A stretch of 64,000 nt of DNA from Paenibacillus andongensis (GCF_025369935.1 NZ_CP104467.1:3231001-3295000); one strand, 5' to 3'. Shown: positions 25,698 through 35,201, counted from the first letter of the stretch. Numbers and translations: made by a program. The notes: generated by a model not told the origin, from the letters alone.

Positions 25698-27091
25698 TAG
25701 AGCGCACGTTGAAACAAATGACAGACATGCTAGGCGATGAAAGTGTGAAGGTGTCCTCGAAGTCAGCTGCAAGGGACATTTCAATAAAAGGGATATCTAC
25801 CGACACACGAACAATACGACCTGGAAGTCTGTTTGTGCCGCTGATCGGGGATCATTTCGATGGTCACGCATATGCTTCAGAGGCTTACAGCAAAGGTGCT
25901 GCGGCGGCCTTATGGCAAGATGACCACCCTCACCCCCCAGAAGGTATGCCGATCATTCGTGTCAAGGATACACTAACAGCCTTGCAGCAGTTGGCAAAGT
26001 CTTATCGCAAGCAGCTGCCGGTTCGTATTATAGGCATTACTGGGAGTAACGGCAAAACGACGACCAAAGATTTAGTTGCGGCCGTATTGGGTAGTACGTT
26101 TCAAGTGCATAAAACAAAAGGAAACCTGAATAATCATATTGGTTTACCGCTTACGCTGCTCGAGCTTGAAGAGACCACGCAATTCGCCGTGGTCGAGATG
26201 GGGATGAGTGGACGTGGCGAGATTGAGCTGCTATCCAATCTGGCCGAGCCGGAAGCGTCGATCATTACGATGATCGGCGAATCGCACATGCTCCAGCTGG
26301 GCTCGCGGGAAGAAATCGCTCGGGCCAAGGCCGAGATCGTTAGCGGAATGCCCAGCGATGGGCTGTTCGTCTATAACGGCGACGAACCATTGATTGAACA
26401 GGCTCTCGCAGAGCGTGGCCTGCCAGATGGACTGCGCCGCATCCGCTTTGGCAGCGGCGCGGGCAATGATCTGTTCCCGACCGACATCCGAATGGATGCG
26501 GACGGGGCGTACTTCCAGATCAATTCACCGGGTTACCCGGAATTGTTCATTCCCTTGCTCGGCACGCATAATGTGATCAATGCGTTAGCAGCCATTGCCA
26601 TCGGCGAAGCCTTCGGCGTCTCGCCTGAGGGAATTGCAGCGGGGCTTCGCTCGCTGCAGATGACAAGCATGCGCATCGAGAAGCTGACAGCAGCCTCAGG
26701 GCTGACTGTGCTTAACGATGCGTATAACGCCAGCCCGGCATCCATGCGGGCTGCGATCGATTTGACCGAGCAGCTGCGCGGCTTCGGTCGCAAGTTCCTC
26801 GTGCTCGGCGACATGCTGGAGCTTGGCGAGCACGAAGAGCAATTCCATCGCAGCATTGGTGCGATGCTGTCTCCGGAACGTGTAGACTACGTCTTCACGT
26901 TCGGCCGTCTCGGCCGCTGCATCGCGGATGAAGCGGCTCAGCGGTTTCCGAAGGCGTGCGTGCGCGCCTTCGATGACAAAGAGCAGCTCGCGGGAGAGCT
27001 TGCCGCGGAGGTTCGAGCCGACGACCTAGTGCTCGTAAAAGGCTCGCGAGGCATGCGCCTCGAACATGTTGTTAATGCCTTACTCGCCTAG
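25694..27091 (+). CDS. murF: UDP-N-acetylmuramoyl-tripeptide--D-alanyl-D-alanine ligase
   Basis: 465 aa, ATGA overlap with murE. Adds D-Ala-D-Ala. P-loop GITGSNGKTTTKDLVAAVLG (~114-133), KGNLNNHIGLPL (~142-153), and LNDAYNASPASMRAAIDLT (~340-358). B. subtilis keeps murF elsewhere with ddl; placement inside dcw is the E. coli-like order. From about 26160 to the stop the base composition is clearly higher in GC than the first third and the neighbouring murE (36 of 60 bases are G/C at 26701-26760 against 27 of 60 at 25201-25260), suggesting a mosaic gene. Confidence 0.96.
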   Translation: MIERTLKQMTDMLGDESVKVSSKSAARDISIKGISTDTRTIRPGSLFVPLIGDHFDGHAYASEAYSKGAAAALWQDDHPHPPEGMPIIRVKDTLTALQQLAKSYRKQLPVRIIGITGSNGKTTTKDLVAAVLGSTFQVHKTKGNLNNHIGLPLTLLELEETTQFAVVEMGMSGRGEIELLSNLAEPEASIITMIGESHMLQLGSREEIARAKAEIVSGMPSDGLFVYNGDEPLIEQALAERGLPDGLRRIRFGSGAGNDLFPTDIRMDADGAYFQINSPGYPELFIPLLGTHNVINALAAIAIGEAFGVSPEGIAAGLRSLQMTSMRIEKLTAASGLTVLNDAYNASPASMRAAIDLTEQLRGFGRKFLVLGDMLELGEHEEQFHRSIGAMLSPERVDYVFTFGRLGRCIADEAAQRFPKACVRAFDDKEQLAGELAAEVRADDLVLVKGSRGMRLEHVVNALLA

Positions 27092-27130
27092 ACGGCGTTT
27101 GTAAATGAATGATAGGATGAAACAGTAGAT

Positions 27131-27151
27131 CGTTTTCGAAAGACGAAAACG
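27131..27151 (+). other. Hairpin directly before the mraY ribosome binding site
   Basis: CGTTTTCG (27131-27138), loop AAAGA, CGAAAACG (27144-27151), then AGC and AGGGGG. The stem is perfect and has the GTTTTC/GAAAAC core seen in family A, but the AATGCTTACGA part is missing. Confidence 0.7.
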
Positions 27152-27167
27152 AGCAGGGGGAACCAAC

Positions 27168-28127
27168 GTGGAAAACGCAATTTTATTAACGATGGGCGTA
27201 GCTTTCGTACTTGCGCTTATTATGGGACCGCTTTTTATACCTATTTTACGGCGTATGAAATTCGGACAACAAATTCGTGAGGATGGCCCGCAAGGACATC
27301 TGAAAAAACAAGGGACACCGACCATGGGCGGAGTTATTATTTTACTCGCACTGGCCCTTGCTACGCTTCGTTTTGCCGATAAAAATACGGATCTTCTAAT
27401 CCTGTTAATAGCTTCTTTAGGCTATGGATTAGTTGGCTTTCTAGACGATTACATCAAAATTATTTTCAAGCGCTCACTCGGACTTACAGCGAAGCAAAAG
27501 CTGTTCGGTCAGCTCTTGATCTCCGCCATTGTCTGTTACCTGCTTGTCATGCAAGGACACAGCACGGACTTATATATTCCATTTGTGGCATTCCACTTCA
27601 ATCCAGGCTGGTTGTACTTCCCGTTAATGGCTATTCTGATGTTGGGCGCATCGAATGCGGTGAATTTTACCGATGGTCTCGACGGACTGCTTGCAGGGAC
27701 AAGTGCCATTGCATTTGGTGCTTACACGGTTATTGCGATGAATAATACACAGCCGGAAGCGGCTATTTTCTCGGCAGCCATGGTGGGGGCCGTACTCGGT
27801 TTTCTCGTTTTTAATGCGCATCCAGCCAAAGTATTTATGGGTGACACGGGATCGCTCGGGATTGGCGGCGGCCTTGTGGCTGTTGCCATTTTGACCAAAG
27901 CTGAGCTGCTGCTTGCGATTGTTGGCGGTGTGTTCTTGGTTGAAATTCTTTCTGTTGTGATCCAAGTTGTTTCTTTCAAGACAAGAGGCAAGCGTGTTTT
28001 CAAAATGAGCCCGATCCACCATCACTTCGAATTGGTTGGTTGGTCGGAATGGCGTGTCGTTATCACATTCTGGGTCGTAGGTCTCGTGCTTGCTGTACTC
28101 GGATTATATATGAATGAGGTGTTGTAG
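27168..28127 (+). CDS. mraY: Phospho-N-acetylmuramoyl-pentapeptide-transferase
   Basis: 319 aa, GTG start with AGGGGG upstream. Polytopic (about ten transmembrane segments). Transfers phospho-MurNAc-pentapeptide to undecaprenyl phosphate to make lipid I. Motifs: GPQGHLKKQGTPTMGG (~40-55), LDDYIK (~96-101), NAVNFTDGLDGL (~162-173), VFMGDTGSLGIGG (~222-234) and PIHHHFELVGW (~282-292). Confidence 0.97.
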   Translation: MENAILLTMGVAFVLALIMGPLFIPILRRMKFGQQIREDGPQGHLKKQGTPTMGGVIILLALALATLRFADKNTDLLILLIASLGYGLVGFLDDYIKIIFKRSLGLTAKQKLFGQLLISAIVCYLLVMQGHSTDLYIPFVAFHFNPGWLYFPLMAILMLGASNAVNFTDGLDGLLAGTSAIAFGAYTVIAMNNTQPEAAIFSAAMVGAVLGFLVFNAHPAKVFMGDTGSLGIGGGLVAVAILTKAELLLAIVGGVFLVEILSVVIQVVSFKTRGKRVFKMSPIHHHFELVGWSEWRVVITFWVVGLVLAVLGLYMNEVL

Positions 28128-28130
28128 AGC

Positions 28131-29525
28131 ATGAAACATCCGCGGGATTATCGTGGACTTGAAGTGATTATTCTGGGCTTGGCTCGCAGCGGTGTCGCTG
28201 CGGCTAAGCTTTTTCATCAAAAAGGAGCCTTGGTCACGGTCAATGACAAAAAAGAGCGAAGCGCATGCCCTGAAGCCGATGAATTAGAGGCTCTGGGTAT
28301 TTCTGTTGTATGCGGCTTTCATCCGGAGTCCTTGGTGCATGAGGGTGTTTCTCTCGTTGTGAAGAACCCGGGAATTCCGTATACGGTAGAGCCGATTCGC
28401 AAGGCAGAAGAGCTTGGGATTGAGGTCGTAACTGAGGTTGAGGTTGCTTATCAATTCTGTGAAGCTCCAATTATTGGCATTACAGGCTCTAACGGCAAGA
28501 CCACAACGACAACATTGATTGGTTTAATGCTGGACGCAGCCGGTTTATCTCCTGTAGTAGCGGGTAATATTGGACGCGCATTAACCGAGGCTGCGCCTGA
28601 AGTTACAGCTGATAACTGGATGGTGGTTGAGCTCAGCAGCTTTCAATTGAAAGGTACGACTTCGTTCCGACCCACGATTGCCCTTTTGTTAAATGTGTAT
28701 GAAACTCATCTGGATTATCATGGTTCCATGGATGACTATATTGCTTCCAAAGCTAAATTATTTACGAATCAAACCGAAGAAGATACGGCAATCCTGAATT
28801 GGGATGATGAGGTGTGTCAGTCTTTAATTCCTAGTCTGAAGGCTAAACTGTTCCCTTTTTCTATGAAAGAAAAACTCGCTTTTGGCGTTTACTTTGATGT
28901 AGAAACGGAAGTCATTGTTTACGCAAATGGATATGGTCAAGTGCAGCCGATTATGCCGGCAAGTGAAATGGGGATCCCAGGCAGCTTTAACGTCGAAAAC
29001 GCATTAGCAGCGGCGGCAGCAGCCATTACAGCGGGTGTTCAGCTGGATGGCATAGCAGATGTGCTCAGAAGCTTTCAAGGCGTAGAACACCGTCTGGAGC
29101 TCGTAAGAGAGCTGAAGGGTGTGACCTTCTATAACAATTCCAAAGCGACGAATGCAGCGGCTTCGATTAAGTCGATTGAGGCGTTCAACCAGCGGGTTGT
29201 TCTAATCGCGGGTGGTTTGGACCGTGGGTCCGATTATATGGAACTTCTTCCTACTTTCCGTGAGCGGATTAAAGGTGTCGTTACCTTAGGTCAAACGAAA
29301 GAGAAAATTACGCATATTGCCGAACTGGCAGGGATTAGCCGCATTGAAACCGTCGATACTGCTAAGGATGCAGCGGACGCGGTGTCGCAAGCCGTTAAGC
29401 TAGCCTGGCAAATGAGTGAGCCCGGAGACATTGTTCTACTTTCACCTGCTTGTGCAAGCTGGGATATGTTCCCCTCCTATGAAGACAGGGGACGCATGTT
29501 TAAGGAGTCCGTGCATAACCTTTAA
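28131..29525 (+). CDS. murD: UDP-N-acetylmuramoylalanine--D-glutamate ligase
   Basis: 464 aa. Adds D-Glu to UDP-MurNAc-L-Ala. An N-terminal Rossmann-like domain (VIILGLARSGVAAAKLF), P-loop IIGITGSNGKTTTTTL (~113-128), NVYETHLDYHG (~189-199), NSKATNAAA (~324-332) and LLSPACASWDMFPSYEDRG near the C-terminus. It starts 3 bp after mraY and shares its operon. Confidence 0.97.
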   Translation: MKHPRDYRGLEVIILGLARSGVAAAKLFHQKGALVTVNDKKERSACPEADELEALGISVVCGFHPESLVHEGVSLVVKNPGIPYTVEPIRKAEELGIEVVTEVEVAYQFCEAPIIGITGSNGKTTTTTLIGLMLDAAGLSPVVAGNIGRALTEAAPEVTADNWMVVELSSFQLKGTTSFRPTIALLLNVYETHLDYHGSMDDYIASKAKLFTNQTEEDTAILNWDDEVCQSLIPSLKAKLFPFSMKEKLAFGVYFDVETEVIVYANGYGQVQPIMPASEMGIPGSFNVENALAAAAAAITAGVQLDGIADVLRSFQGVEHRLELVRELKGVTFYNNSKATNAAASIKSIEAFNQRVVLIAGGLDRGSDYMELLPTFRERIKGVVTLGQTKEKITHIAELAGISRIETVDTAKDAADAVSQAVKLAWQMSEPGDIVLLSPACASWDMFPSYEDRGRMFKESVHNL

Positions 29526-29544
29526 ATAGGGCTTATCCACATTT

Positions 29545-29585
29545 CCTATCTCGTTAGGCGATATTGTCGCCTGCTTGCTGATAGG
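29545..29585 (+). other. Nested hairpin in the murD-spoVE gap
   Basis: Outer arms CCTATC (29545-29550) and GATAGG (29580-29585) enclose AGGCGA (29556-29561) and TCGCCT (29567-29572). No T run follows, so it is more likely a leader structure than a terminator. Confidence 0.55.
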
Positions 29586-29626
29586 CAGCATGGATGACGC
29601 CCACAACACACGAAGAGGTGTCTGTT

Positions 29627-30724
29627 ATGGGTAAAGCACGGTCCGCTCCTGACATTTGGATTATTATTCCAACCTTGTTGCTTTTGACAATTGGCGTTAT
29701 TATGGTTTACAGCGCTAGCAGTGTTCTTGCGTTTCGCGAATTTGGCGACTCCCTTTATTACTTGAAACGTCAATTTATATTTGCTGTTTTGGGTGTTATC
29801 GCCATGTTTTTTACGATGAATGTTGATTATTTAGTTTGGAAGAGGTTTGCTCGAATAGCGCTTTTTGTTTGCTTTGCCATGTTGATTATCGTGCTGATTC
29901 CCGGTATCGGGGTTGTTCGTGGTGGGGCTAGAAGCTGGTTAGGAATTGGTGCCTTCGGTATTCAGCCGTCCGAATTTATGAAAATTGGGATGATACTCTT
30001 TCTATCCAACATGTTATCCGAACACCAAGCGAAAATAACCTTATTCAGAAAAGGATTATTGCCACCGCTGGGCATCATGGGCTTAGCCTTCGGTCTCATT
30101 ATGCTGCAGCCTGACCTTGGAACTGGTGCCGTTCTCGTCGGAGCTTCTCTGCTCATCATCTACACATCGGGGGCGAGATTGCTTCATCTCTCGTATCTGG
30201 GTATGATAGGGGTTGCGGGTTTTATCGGACTCGTCATTGCCGCCCCGTATCGTTTGAAGCGAATTACAGCATTCTTGGATCCGTGGCAGGATCCCTTAGG
30301 TGCAGGTTATCAATCGATTCAATCACTCTATGCGATTGGACCAGGAGGTCTAGTTGGGCTTGGTCTAGGCATGAGCCGCCAGAAGTACAGCTATTTACCA
30401 GAGCCGCAAACGGACTTCATTTTCTCCATTATTGCTGAGGAACTTGGATTTATCGGTGGTACGCTTGTGCTGCTGCTCTTTACAATTCTTGTGTGGCGCG
30501 GAATGCGGGCAGCTATTACAGCGCCGGATACGTTTGCCAGTTTGATCGCTGTAGGCATTATCGGCATGATTGCCGTTCAAGTCATTATTAATATTGGTGT
30601 TGTTATCGGGATGTTCCCGGTTACCGGCATTACTTTGCCATTCATAAGTGCAGGAGGGTCTTCATTGACGCTTATGCTGACATCGGTCGGCATCCTGCTC
30701 AATATATCCCGCTATTCGAGGTGA
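29627..30724 (+). CDS. spoVE: SEDS glycosyltransferase SpoVE (FtsW/RodA family)
   Basis: 365 aa from ATG 29627 (AAGAGGTG upstream); a longer frame from 29594 has no site. Ten membrane segments. SEDS motifs: IMVYSASSVLAFREFGDSLY (~25-44), GGARSWLGIGAFGIQPSEF (~103-121), LQPDLGTGAV (~151-160), YQSIQSLYAIGPGGLVGLGL (~226-245), EPQTDFIFSIIAEELGF (~257-273) and LPFISAGGSSL (~340-350). Polymerises lipid II. Position and length match B. subtilis SpoVE, which partners SpoVD in cortex synthesis; if no other ftsW exists it could also serve division. Confidence 0.9.
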   Translation: MGKARSAPDIWIIIPTLLLLTIGVIMVYSASSVLAFREFGDSLYYLKRQFIFAVLGVIAMFFTMNVDYLVWKRFARIALFVCFAMLIIVLIPGIGVVRGGARSWLGIGAFGIQPSEFMKIGMILFLSNMLSEHQAKITLFRKGLLPPLGIMGLAFGLIMLQPDLGTGAVLVGASLLIIYTSGARLLHLSYLGMIGVAGFIGLVIAAPYRLKRITAFLDPWQDPLGAGYQSIQSLYAIGPGGLVGLGLGMSRQKYSYLPEPQTDFIFSIIAEELGFIGGTLVLLLFTILVWRGMRAAITAPDTFASLIAVGIIGMIAVQVIINIGVVIGMFPVTGITLPFISAGGSSLTLMLTSVGILLNISRYSR

Positions 30725-30731
30725 CAAGGGA

Positions 30732-31802
30732 ATGAAAACAATTGTCTTTACCGGAGGAGGCTCCGCAGGACATGTTACACCTAATATAGCGCTGATGCAT
30801 AAGCTTGCGCAGTTAGGTTGGGAAATTAAATACATAGGTTCAGCTACGGGCATCGAGAAAGACATCATTGAACGCGAAGGTGTACCTTTTTACGCCATTT
30901 CATCTGGGAAATTACGTCGTTACTTTGATCTGAAAAATTTCAAAGACCCTTTCAAAGTGATGAAAGGCGTCTATGAATCTTATAGATTGCTCCGTCGTTT
31001 GAAGCCCGCCATCGTCTTTTCGAAGGGCGGGTTCGTTTCCGTCCCGGTCGTTCTTGGCAGTCGGATGAACAAGATTCCGGTCATTATTCATGAGTCAGAT
31101 ATAACGCCGGGGCTTGCAAACAAAATTTCAATACCTTTCGCAACCAAGGTTTGTGTGACCTTCCCAGAGTCCTTACAGCATGTTCAAAGAGACAAGGCTG
31201 AGCTGACAGGCTTACCGATTCGCGAACATATTCTCAGTGGTAAAGCGTCACGCGCCTACCAGCTTTGTGATTTTCATTCACAGAAACCGGTCATTTTGGT
31301 GATGGGCGGCAGCCTAGGCTCACAAGTGATTAACCAAGCCGTCAGAGGTAACCTGGAGCGATTACTAGCTCAGTTTCAGATCGTACATCTGTGCGGGAAA
31401 GGCAATATTGCATCAGAGTTTGCTAATACCCGGGGATATAAACAATTTGAATATTTGAATGAGGAGCTCCCTGATGTTTTGGCAATGACAGACCTTGTTA
31501 TTTCCCGTGCTGGAGCCACATCTATTTATGAATTTTTAGTCATGGAAAAGCCGATGCTGCTTATTCCTTTATCGCTGCAGGCAAGTCGAGGAGACCAACT
31601 TCTAAATGCGGAGTCATTTCAGAAGGCTGGCTACGCGGACGTTCTACAAGAAGAGGCTTTAACCGCCGATACACTTGTAGAGCATGTAGAAGCTCTTCAT
31701 GCGAATCGAGAGACTCACAAGGCAGCGATGCAATCACGCAAAGAAAGCGATGCGGTTGCATCGATCGTAAAACTGATTGAAACCTTTAGCTTATCGACTT
31801 GA
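30732..31802 (+). CDS. murG: UDP-GlcNAc:undecaprenyl-PP-MurNAc-pentapeptide GlcNAc transferase
   Basis: 356 aa. Makes lipid II at the inner membrane face. The GT-B fold shows loop 1 TGGGSAGHVTPN (~7-18), KGGFVSVPVVL (~98-108), HESDITPGLANK (~121-132), MGGSLGSQVIN (~190-200) and the donor site DLVISRAGATSIYEFLVMEKP (residues ~252-272). GAGGTGA, overlapping the spoVE stop, lies 7 bases before the ATG. Confidence 0.96.
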   Translation: MKTIVFTGGGSAGHVTPNIALMHKLAQLGWEIKYIGSATGIEKDIIEREGVPFYAISSGKLRRYFDLKNFKDPFKVMKGVYESYRLLRRLKPAIVFSKGGFVSVPVVLGSRMNKIPVIIHESDITPGLANKISIPFATKVCVTFPESLQHVQRDKAELTGLPIREHILSGKASRAYQLCDFHSQKPVILVMGGSLGSQVINQAVRGNLERLLAQFQIVHLCGKGNIASEFANTRGYKQFEYLNEELPDVLAMTDLVISRAGATSIYEFLVMEKPMLLIPLSLQASRGDQLLNAESFQKAGYADVLQEEALTADTLVEHVEALHANRETHKAAMQSRKESDAVASIVKLIETFSLST

Positions 31803-32005
31803 TTTTGCTAAACCGAATAGGCGATTGTCACACTCTATCCGATTTTACATAAACTACACTATAACCGTGACAGACACCTAAGGCTTAATATGGCGCCAAC
31901 AACGAAGACCGGCCATCTTCGACTCGGTCCGTATTATGAAATTATGAAGCTTGATGCTGCTATTCAAGATAATTTCGCCCTACGTTCTGTGAAGGAGGTT
32001 TTCCC
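31803..32005 (+). other. murG-murB intergenic leader with extensive inverted repeats
   Basis: No gene. CGAAGA/TCTTCG and GACCG/CGGTC arms around 31901-31930 lie inside longer complementary flanks (AATATGG.../...CCGTATT). There is no T run. It could be a structured leader for murB, or a region where an internal promoter lies; I could not define one. Confidence 0.4.
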
Positions 32006-32911
32006 ATGCAACAGTTAATATCCGACCTACAGGCAGCAAATATTGGCGAGATTCGGACGAATGAACGACTAGCCCCTTATACGACATGGAAAATCGGCGG
32101 TCCGGCTGATTGCCTCGTTATCCCCCAAACGAAAGAGCAGGTAGCTGCAGTCATCCGATTTCTACATGAACGCGGTGTTCCATGGACGATCATTGGTAGA
32201 GGATCTAATCTGCTTGTAAGTGATAAAGGCATTAGAGGGGTCGTTATTAAACTTGGCAATGCGTTAGAAACGCTTCGTTTTGATGGTGCGATGGTCTACG
32301 CAGGTGGTTCCTATTCGTTCATTAAATTGTCCGTACTAGCGGCCAAAGAGGGTTTAACCGGACTGGAGTTTGCTTCTGGCATTCCCGGTTCTGTGGGAGG
32401 CGCCGTCTACATGAATGCAGGGGCTCATGGGTCCGATGTGTCACGCATACTCAAGCAGGCTGAAGTCATCCTGGACACAGGGGAATTGGTCACTATGCAG
32501 GCGGAGGATTTGCAGTATGCCTATCGACATTCCATTCTGCAAACATTGCCCGGCATTGTAACGGAAGCTGTCTTTGAATTACAGGTTGGAGAGCGCAAAG
32601 AAATTGCTGGTGCTATGGCGGCTTACCGCGATCGGCGTCGGCGTACGCAACCCGGCCAATTAGCTTGCGCTGGAAGTGTATTCCGCAACCCTGAAGGGGG
32701 ATTCGCAGCTAAGCTTATCGAAGATGCCGGCCTAAAAGGCAAACGTGTCGGTGGAGCGGAAGTCTCAACGCTTCACGCCAATTTCATTGTTAATACCGGA
32801 GATGCTACAGCTGAGGACGTTCTCACACTCATAGGCGAGGTACAGCTAATCGTACAGAAACAGTACGGCATAGCGCTCGTACCGGAAGTTTTGGTGATTG
32901 GTGAGAGGTAA
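32006..32911 (+). CDS. murB: UDP-N-acetylenolpyruvoylglucosamine reductase
   Basis: 301 aa. FAD- and NADPH-dependent reduction giving UDP-MurNAc. FAD-binding motifs: YTTWKIGGPADCLVIP (~25-40), TIIGRGSNLLVSDKG (~61-75), GIPGSVGGAVYMNAGAHG (~125-142) and CAGSVFRNPEGGFAAKLIE (~220-238) with the catalytic Ser. The ATG has AAGGAGGT 8 bases upstream. In this cluster it precedes murA, giving both committed steps together. Confidence 0.96.
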   Translation: MQQLISDLQAANIGEIRTNERLAPYTTWKIGGPADCLVIPQTKEQVAAVIRFLHERGVPWTIIGRGSNLLVSDKGIRGVVIKLGNALETLRFDGAMVYAGGSYSFIKLSVLAAKEGLTGLEFASGIPGSVGGAVYMNAGAHGSDVSRILKQAEVILDTGELVTMQAEDLQYAYRHSILQTLPGIVTEAVFELQVGERKEIAGAMAAYRDRRRRTQPGQLACAGSVFRNPEGGFAAKLIEDAGLKGKRVGGAEVSTLHANFIVNTGDATAEDVLTLIGEVQLIVQKQYGIALVPEVLVIGER

Positions 32912-32926
32912 ATCGGAGGTGGAACT

Positions 32927-34195
32927 TTGGAGAAGCTCGTTATCGAAGGTGGAAGACCTCTTACGGGAGCCATCCAGATACACGGCGCGAAAAACGCCGC
33001 ATTACCAATCTTAGCAGCCTGCATCCTGGCTAGCGGCACACATACTCTGCATAATGTTCCTAATTTGCTCGACATCGACACCATGCTGCGCATTCTTCGC
33101 GCGCTGGGCTGTCGTGCTGAGCAACAAGGGGATACGGTATCTATCACAACATCCACAGCTAATTCCTCACATATCCCAGAAGAATTGATGGGGCAGATGC
33201 GTTCTTCCATCTTTCTAATGGGTCCGCTACTCGCTAGATTCGGCAGTGTTACGGTATATCAACCAGGTGGCTGCGCGATCGGCGAACGTAAAATCGATTT
33301 GCACCTTAAAGGTTTGCAGGCTCTCGGAGCCAGCATTGAAGAATTCGCCAACAAGATTGTTTGCACCGCAGATTCACTGCAAGGCAGCGAGATTGTTCTC
33401 GACTTCCCAAGTGTGGGGGCTACGGAAAATATTATGATGGCTGCTGTCAAAGCAGAAGGCATCACAACGATTTACAATGCTGCCCGTGAACCTGAGATTC
33501 AGGATTTGCAAAACTTCCTGAACGCGATGGGCGCCGATATCATTGGCGCAGGTACGGACACCATTACGATTCGCGGAGTGGAGTCATTATCTCCCTGTGC
33601 ATATCGCATCATACCCGATCGTATTGTAGCAGGAACATTCCTTGTAGCTGCAGCTGCGACCAAAGGAAGCATTACACTCGAGAGGGTAAATCCTGCTCAT
33701 TTAACCTCGGTTATTCATGTCCTTAAGCGCGCAGGTGTTCAAATCATCACCGACGGTGATATAATACATGTAAGCTGTCCAACAAGACCGAAGGCGGTCG
33801 AACGTATTGTTACTTCACCGCATCCGTCCTTTCCAACGGATCTTCAATCGCAAGTCATGGTGCTGTTATCTCTAGCAGATGGACTGAGCGTAATGAAAGA
33901 AACAATATTCGAAGGTAGATTTAAACACGTCGATGAACTTTCCCGTATGGGAGCGGATATCCGAGTAGATATGAGCTCAGCCTTTATCCGAGGAGTTCCG
34001 AGGTTATATGGAGCAACGGTTGAAGCGACTGATTTGCGAGCCGGTGCAGCACTTGTTATTGCCGGTCTGGCTGCGCATGGCACAACGATCGTTGAGCAAA
34101 TTCATCATATTGATAGAGGCTATGATAGAATTGAACTTATGCTCTCCATGTTGGGAGCCTCCGTGCATCGCCAATCACCCGTTCCAAGCGAGTAG
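32927..34195 (+). CDS. murA: UDP-N-acetylglucosamine 1-carboxyvinyltransferase
   Basis: 422 aa from TTG 32927, with GGAGGT 6 bases upstream. First committed step of peptidoglycan synthesis. MEKLVIEGGRPLTGAIQIHG and GAKNAALPILAA at the N-terminus, and the active-site cysteine at residue 116 in PGGCAIGERKIDLHL, the site of fosfomycin attack. EPSP-synthase fold, normal length. Firmicutes often have two MurA enzymes; this is the dcw-linked copy. Confidence 0.96.
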   Translation: MEKLVIEGGRPLTGAIQIHGAKNAALPILAACILASGTHTLHNVPNLLDIDTMLRILRALGCRAEQQGDTVSITTSTANSSHIPEELMGQMRSSIFLMGPLLARFGSVTVYQPGGCAIGERKIDLHLKGLQALGASIEEFANKIVCTADSLQGSEIVLDFPSVGATENIMMAAVKAEGITTIYNAAREPEIQDLQNFLNAMGADIIGAGTDTITIRGVESLSPCAYRIIPDRIVAGTFLVAAAATKGSITLERVNPAHLTSVIHVLKRAGVQIITDGDIIHVSCPTRPKAVERIVTSPHPSFPTDLQSQVMVLLSLADGLSVMKETIFEGRFKHVDELSRMGADIRVDMSSAFIRGVPRLYGATVEATDLRAGAALVIAGLAAHGTTIVEQIHHIDRGYDRIELMLSMLGASVHRQSPVPSE

Positions 34196-34292
34196 AATGT
34201 TTGAATGACTTCCGCGGATCCCTTCCTGCTTGCAGGTGGGGATACACGGTTTTCATTTGCCTGTCATACACAAATAATAGGTGGTGCCCATC

Positions 34293-35201
34293 TTGTCAGA
34301 AGACCGCAAAGTACCCACTCTGCCTGTCCCTAAGCCGCGTGCGCGTACGAATCGGAAGCTGCTCATTTTCTTATTCGTCTTTTTCATCACCGTTCTTATC
34401 ATTTTGTTTTTTCAATCTTCTCTTAGCCGAATTAGTGCGATTGAAGTAGAAGGAAATGAACTTATGGCATCAGAAACTATTGGACAAGCTAGTCAAATTG
34501 CCGTAGGTGATCGTTTCTTTGCCGTTAGCTCACAGGCTATAGAGCAGCGTGTTGCCAAGATGCCCATGATCAAATCGGCAGTCGTGAAGAAGCGTTTTCC
34601 AGGCATTATCCATATTACTGTAGAAGAATTCCCTAAAGTAGCGTTCCAAATTGGAGCCGATGGTAAGAAGCAGGCTGTGCTTGCGGATGGCGCTGTCGTG
34701 CAGCTTTCTGCAGGAAGCATTCCACTGGACATGCCCATTTTGACAGGGTGGACTGACGGCGATCCGAACAAGGCCGCACTATGTAAAGTGCTTGGTGAAA
34801 TCCCGGAGAGTGCGCTATCAGACATATCCGAAATTAAACCAGACCCGTCGGAACCATACCCTGACAAGATCAAACTGTATACTAGATCTCAATTCGAAGT
34901 GTATACAACGATTGCCTATTTACCTGAGAAAATTGACAATTTGCCTGCCTATATAGCAAGCTTACAAGAAGATCATATTACTAGCGGTGTTATCAAAATG
35001 CTAGAAGTAGAGTATCACGCTCCTTTCGAACCGAATGAAGAGTCCAAAAATGAAGTGAATAATTCATCCGGTCAGAAGGCTGGAGGCAATTCCCCGAGTC
35101 CTACACCCGATTCGAACAAAGATGGGGGTAAGACAAGCGCGAAGCCGACTCCAAAAGCGACGCCCAAATCACCACCAAAGGAAACAGCGCGTCCTTCTTG
35201 A
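34293..35201 (+). CDS. divIB: Cell division protein DivIB (FtsQ)
   Basis: 302 aa from TTG 34293, 7 bases after AGGTGGT; a GTG at 34281 overlaps that site. Short basic cytoplasmic tail (RARTNRKL), transmembrane helix (~27-48), POTRA domain (~50-120, ISAIEVEGNELMASETIGQ ... FPGIIHITVEEFPKVAF) and a beta domain to ~240. The tail is Ser/Pro/Lys/Thr-rich and low complexity. DivIB stabilises FtsL/DivIC at the septum. Last gene before the ftsAZ promoter region. Confidence 0.92.
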   Translation: MSEDRKVPTLPVPKPRARTNRKLLIFLFVFFITVLIILFFQSSLSRISAIEVEGNELMASETIGQASQIAVGDRFFAVSSQAIEQRVAKMPMIKSAVVKKRFPGIIHITVEEFPKVAFQIGADGKKQAVLADGAVVQLSAGSIPLDMPILTGWTDGDPNKAALCKVLGEIPESALSDISEIKPDPSEPYPDKIKLYTRSQFEVYTTIAYLPEKIDNLPAYIASLQEDHITSGVIKMLEVEYHAPFEPNEESKNEVNNSSGQKAGGNSPSPTPDSNKDGGKTSAKPTPKATPKSPPKETARPS

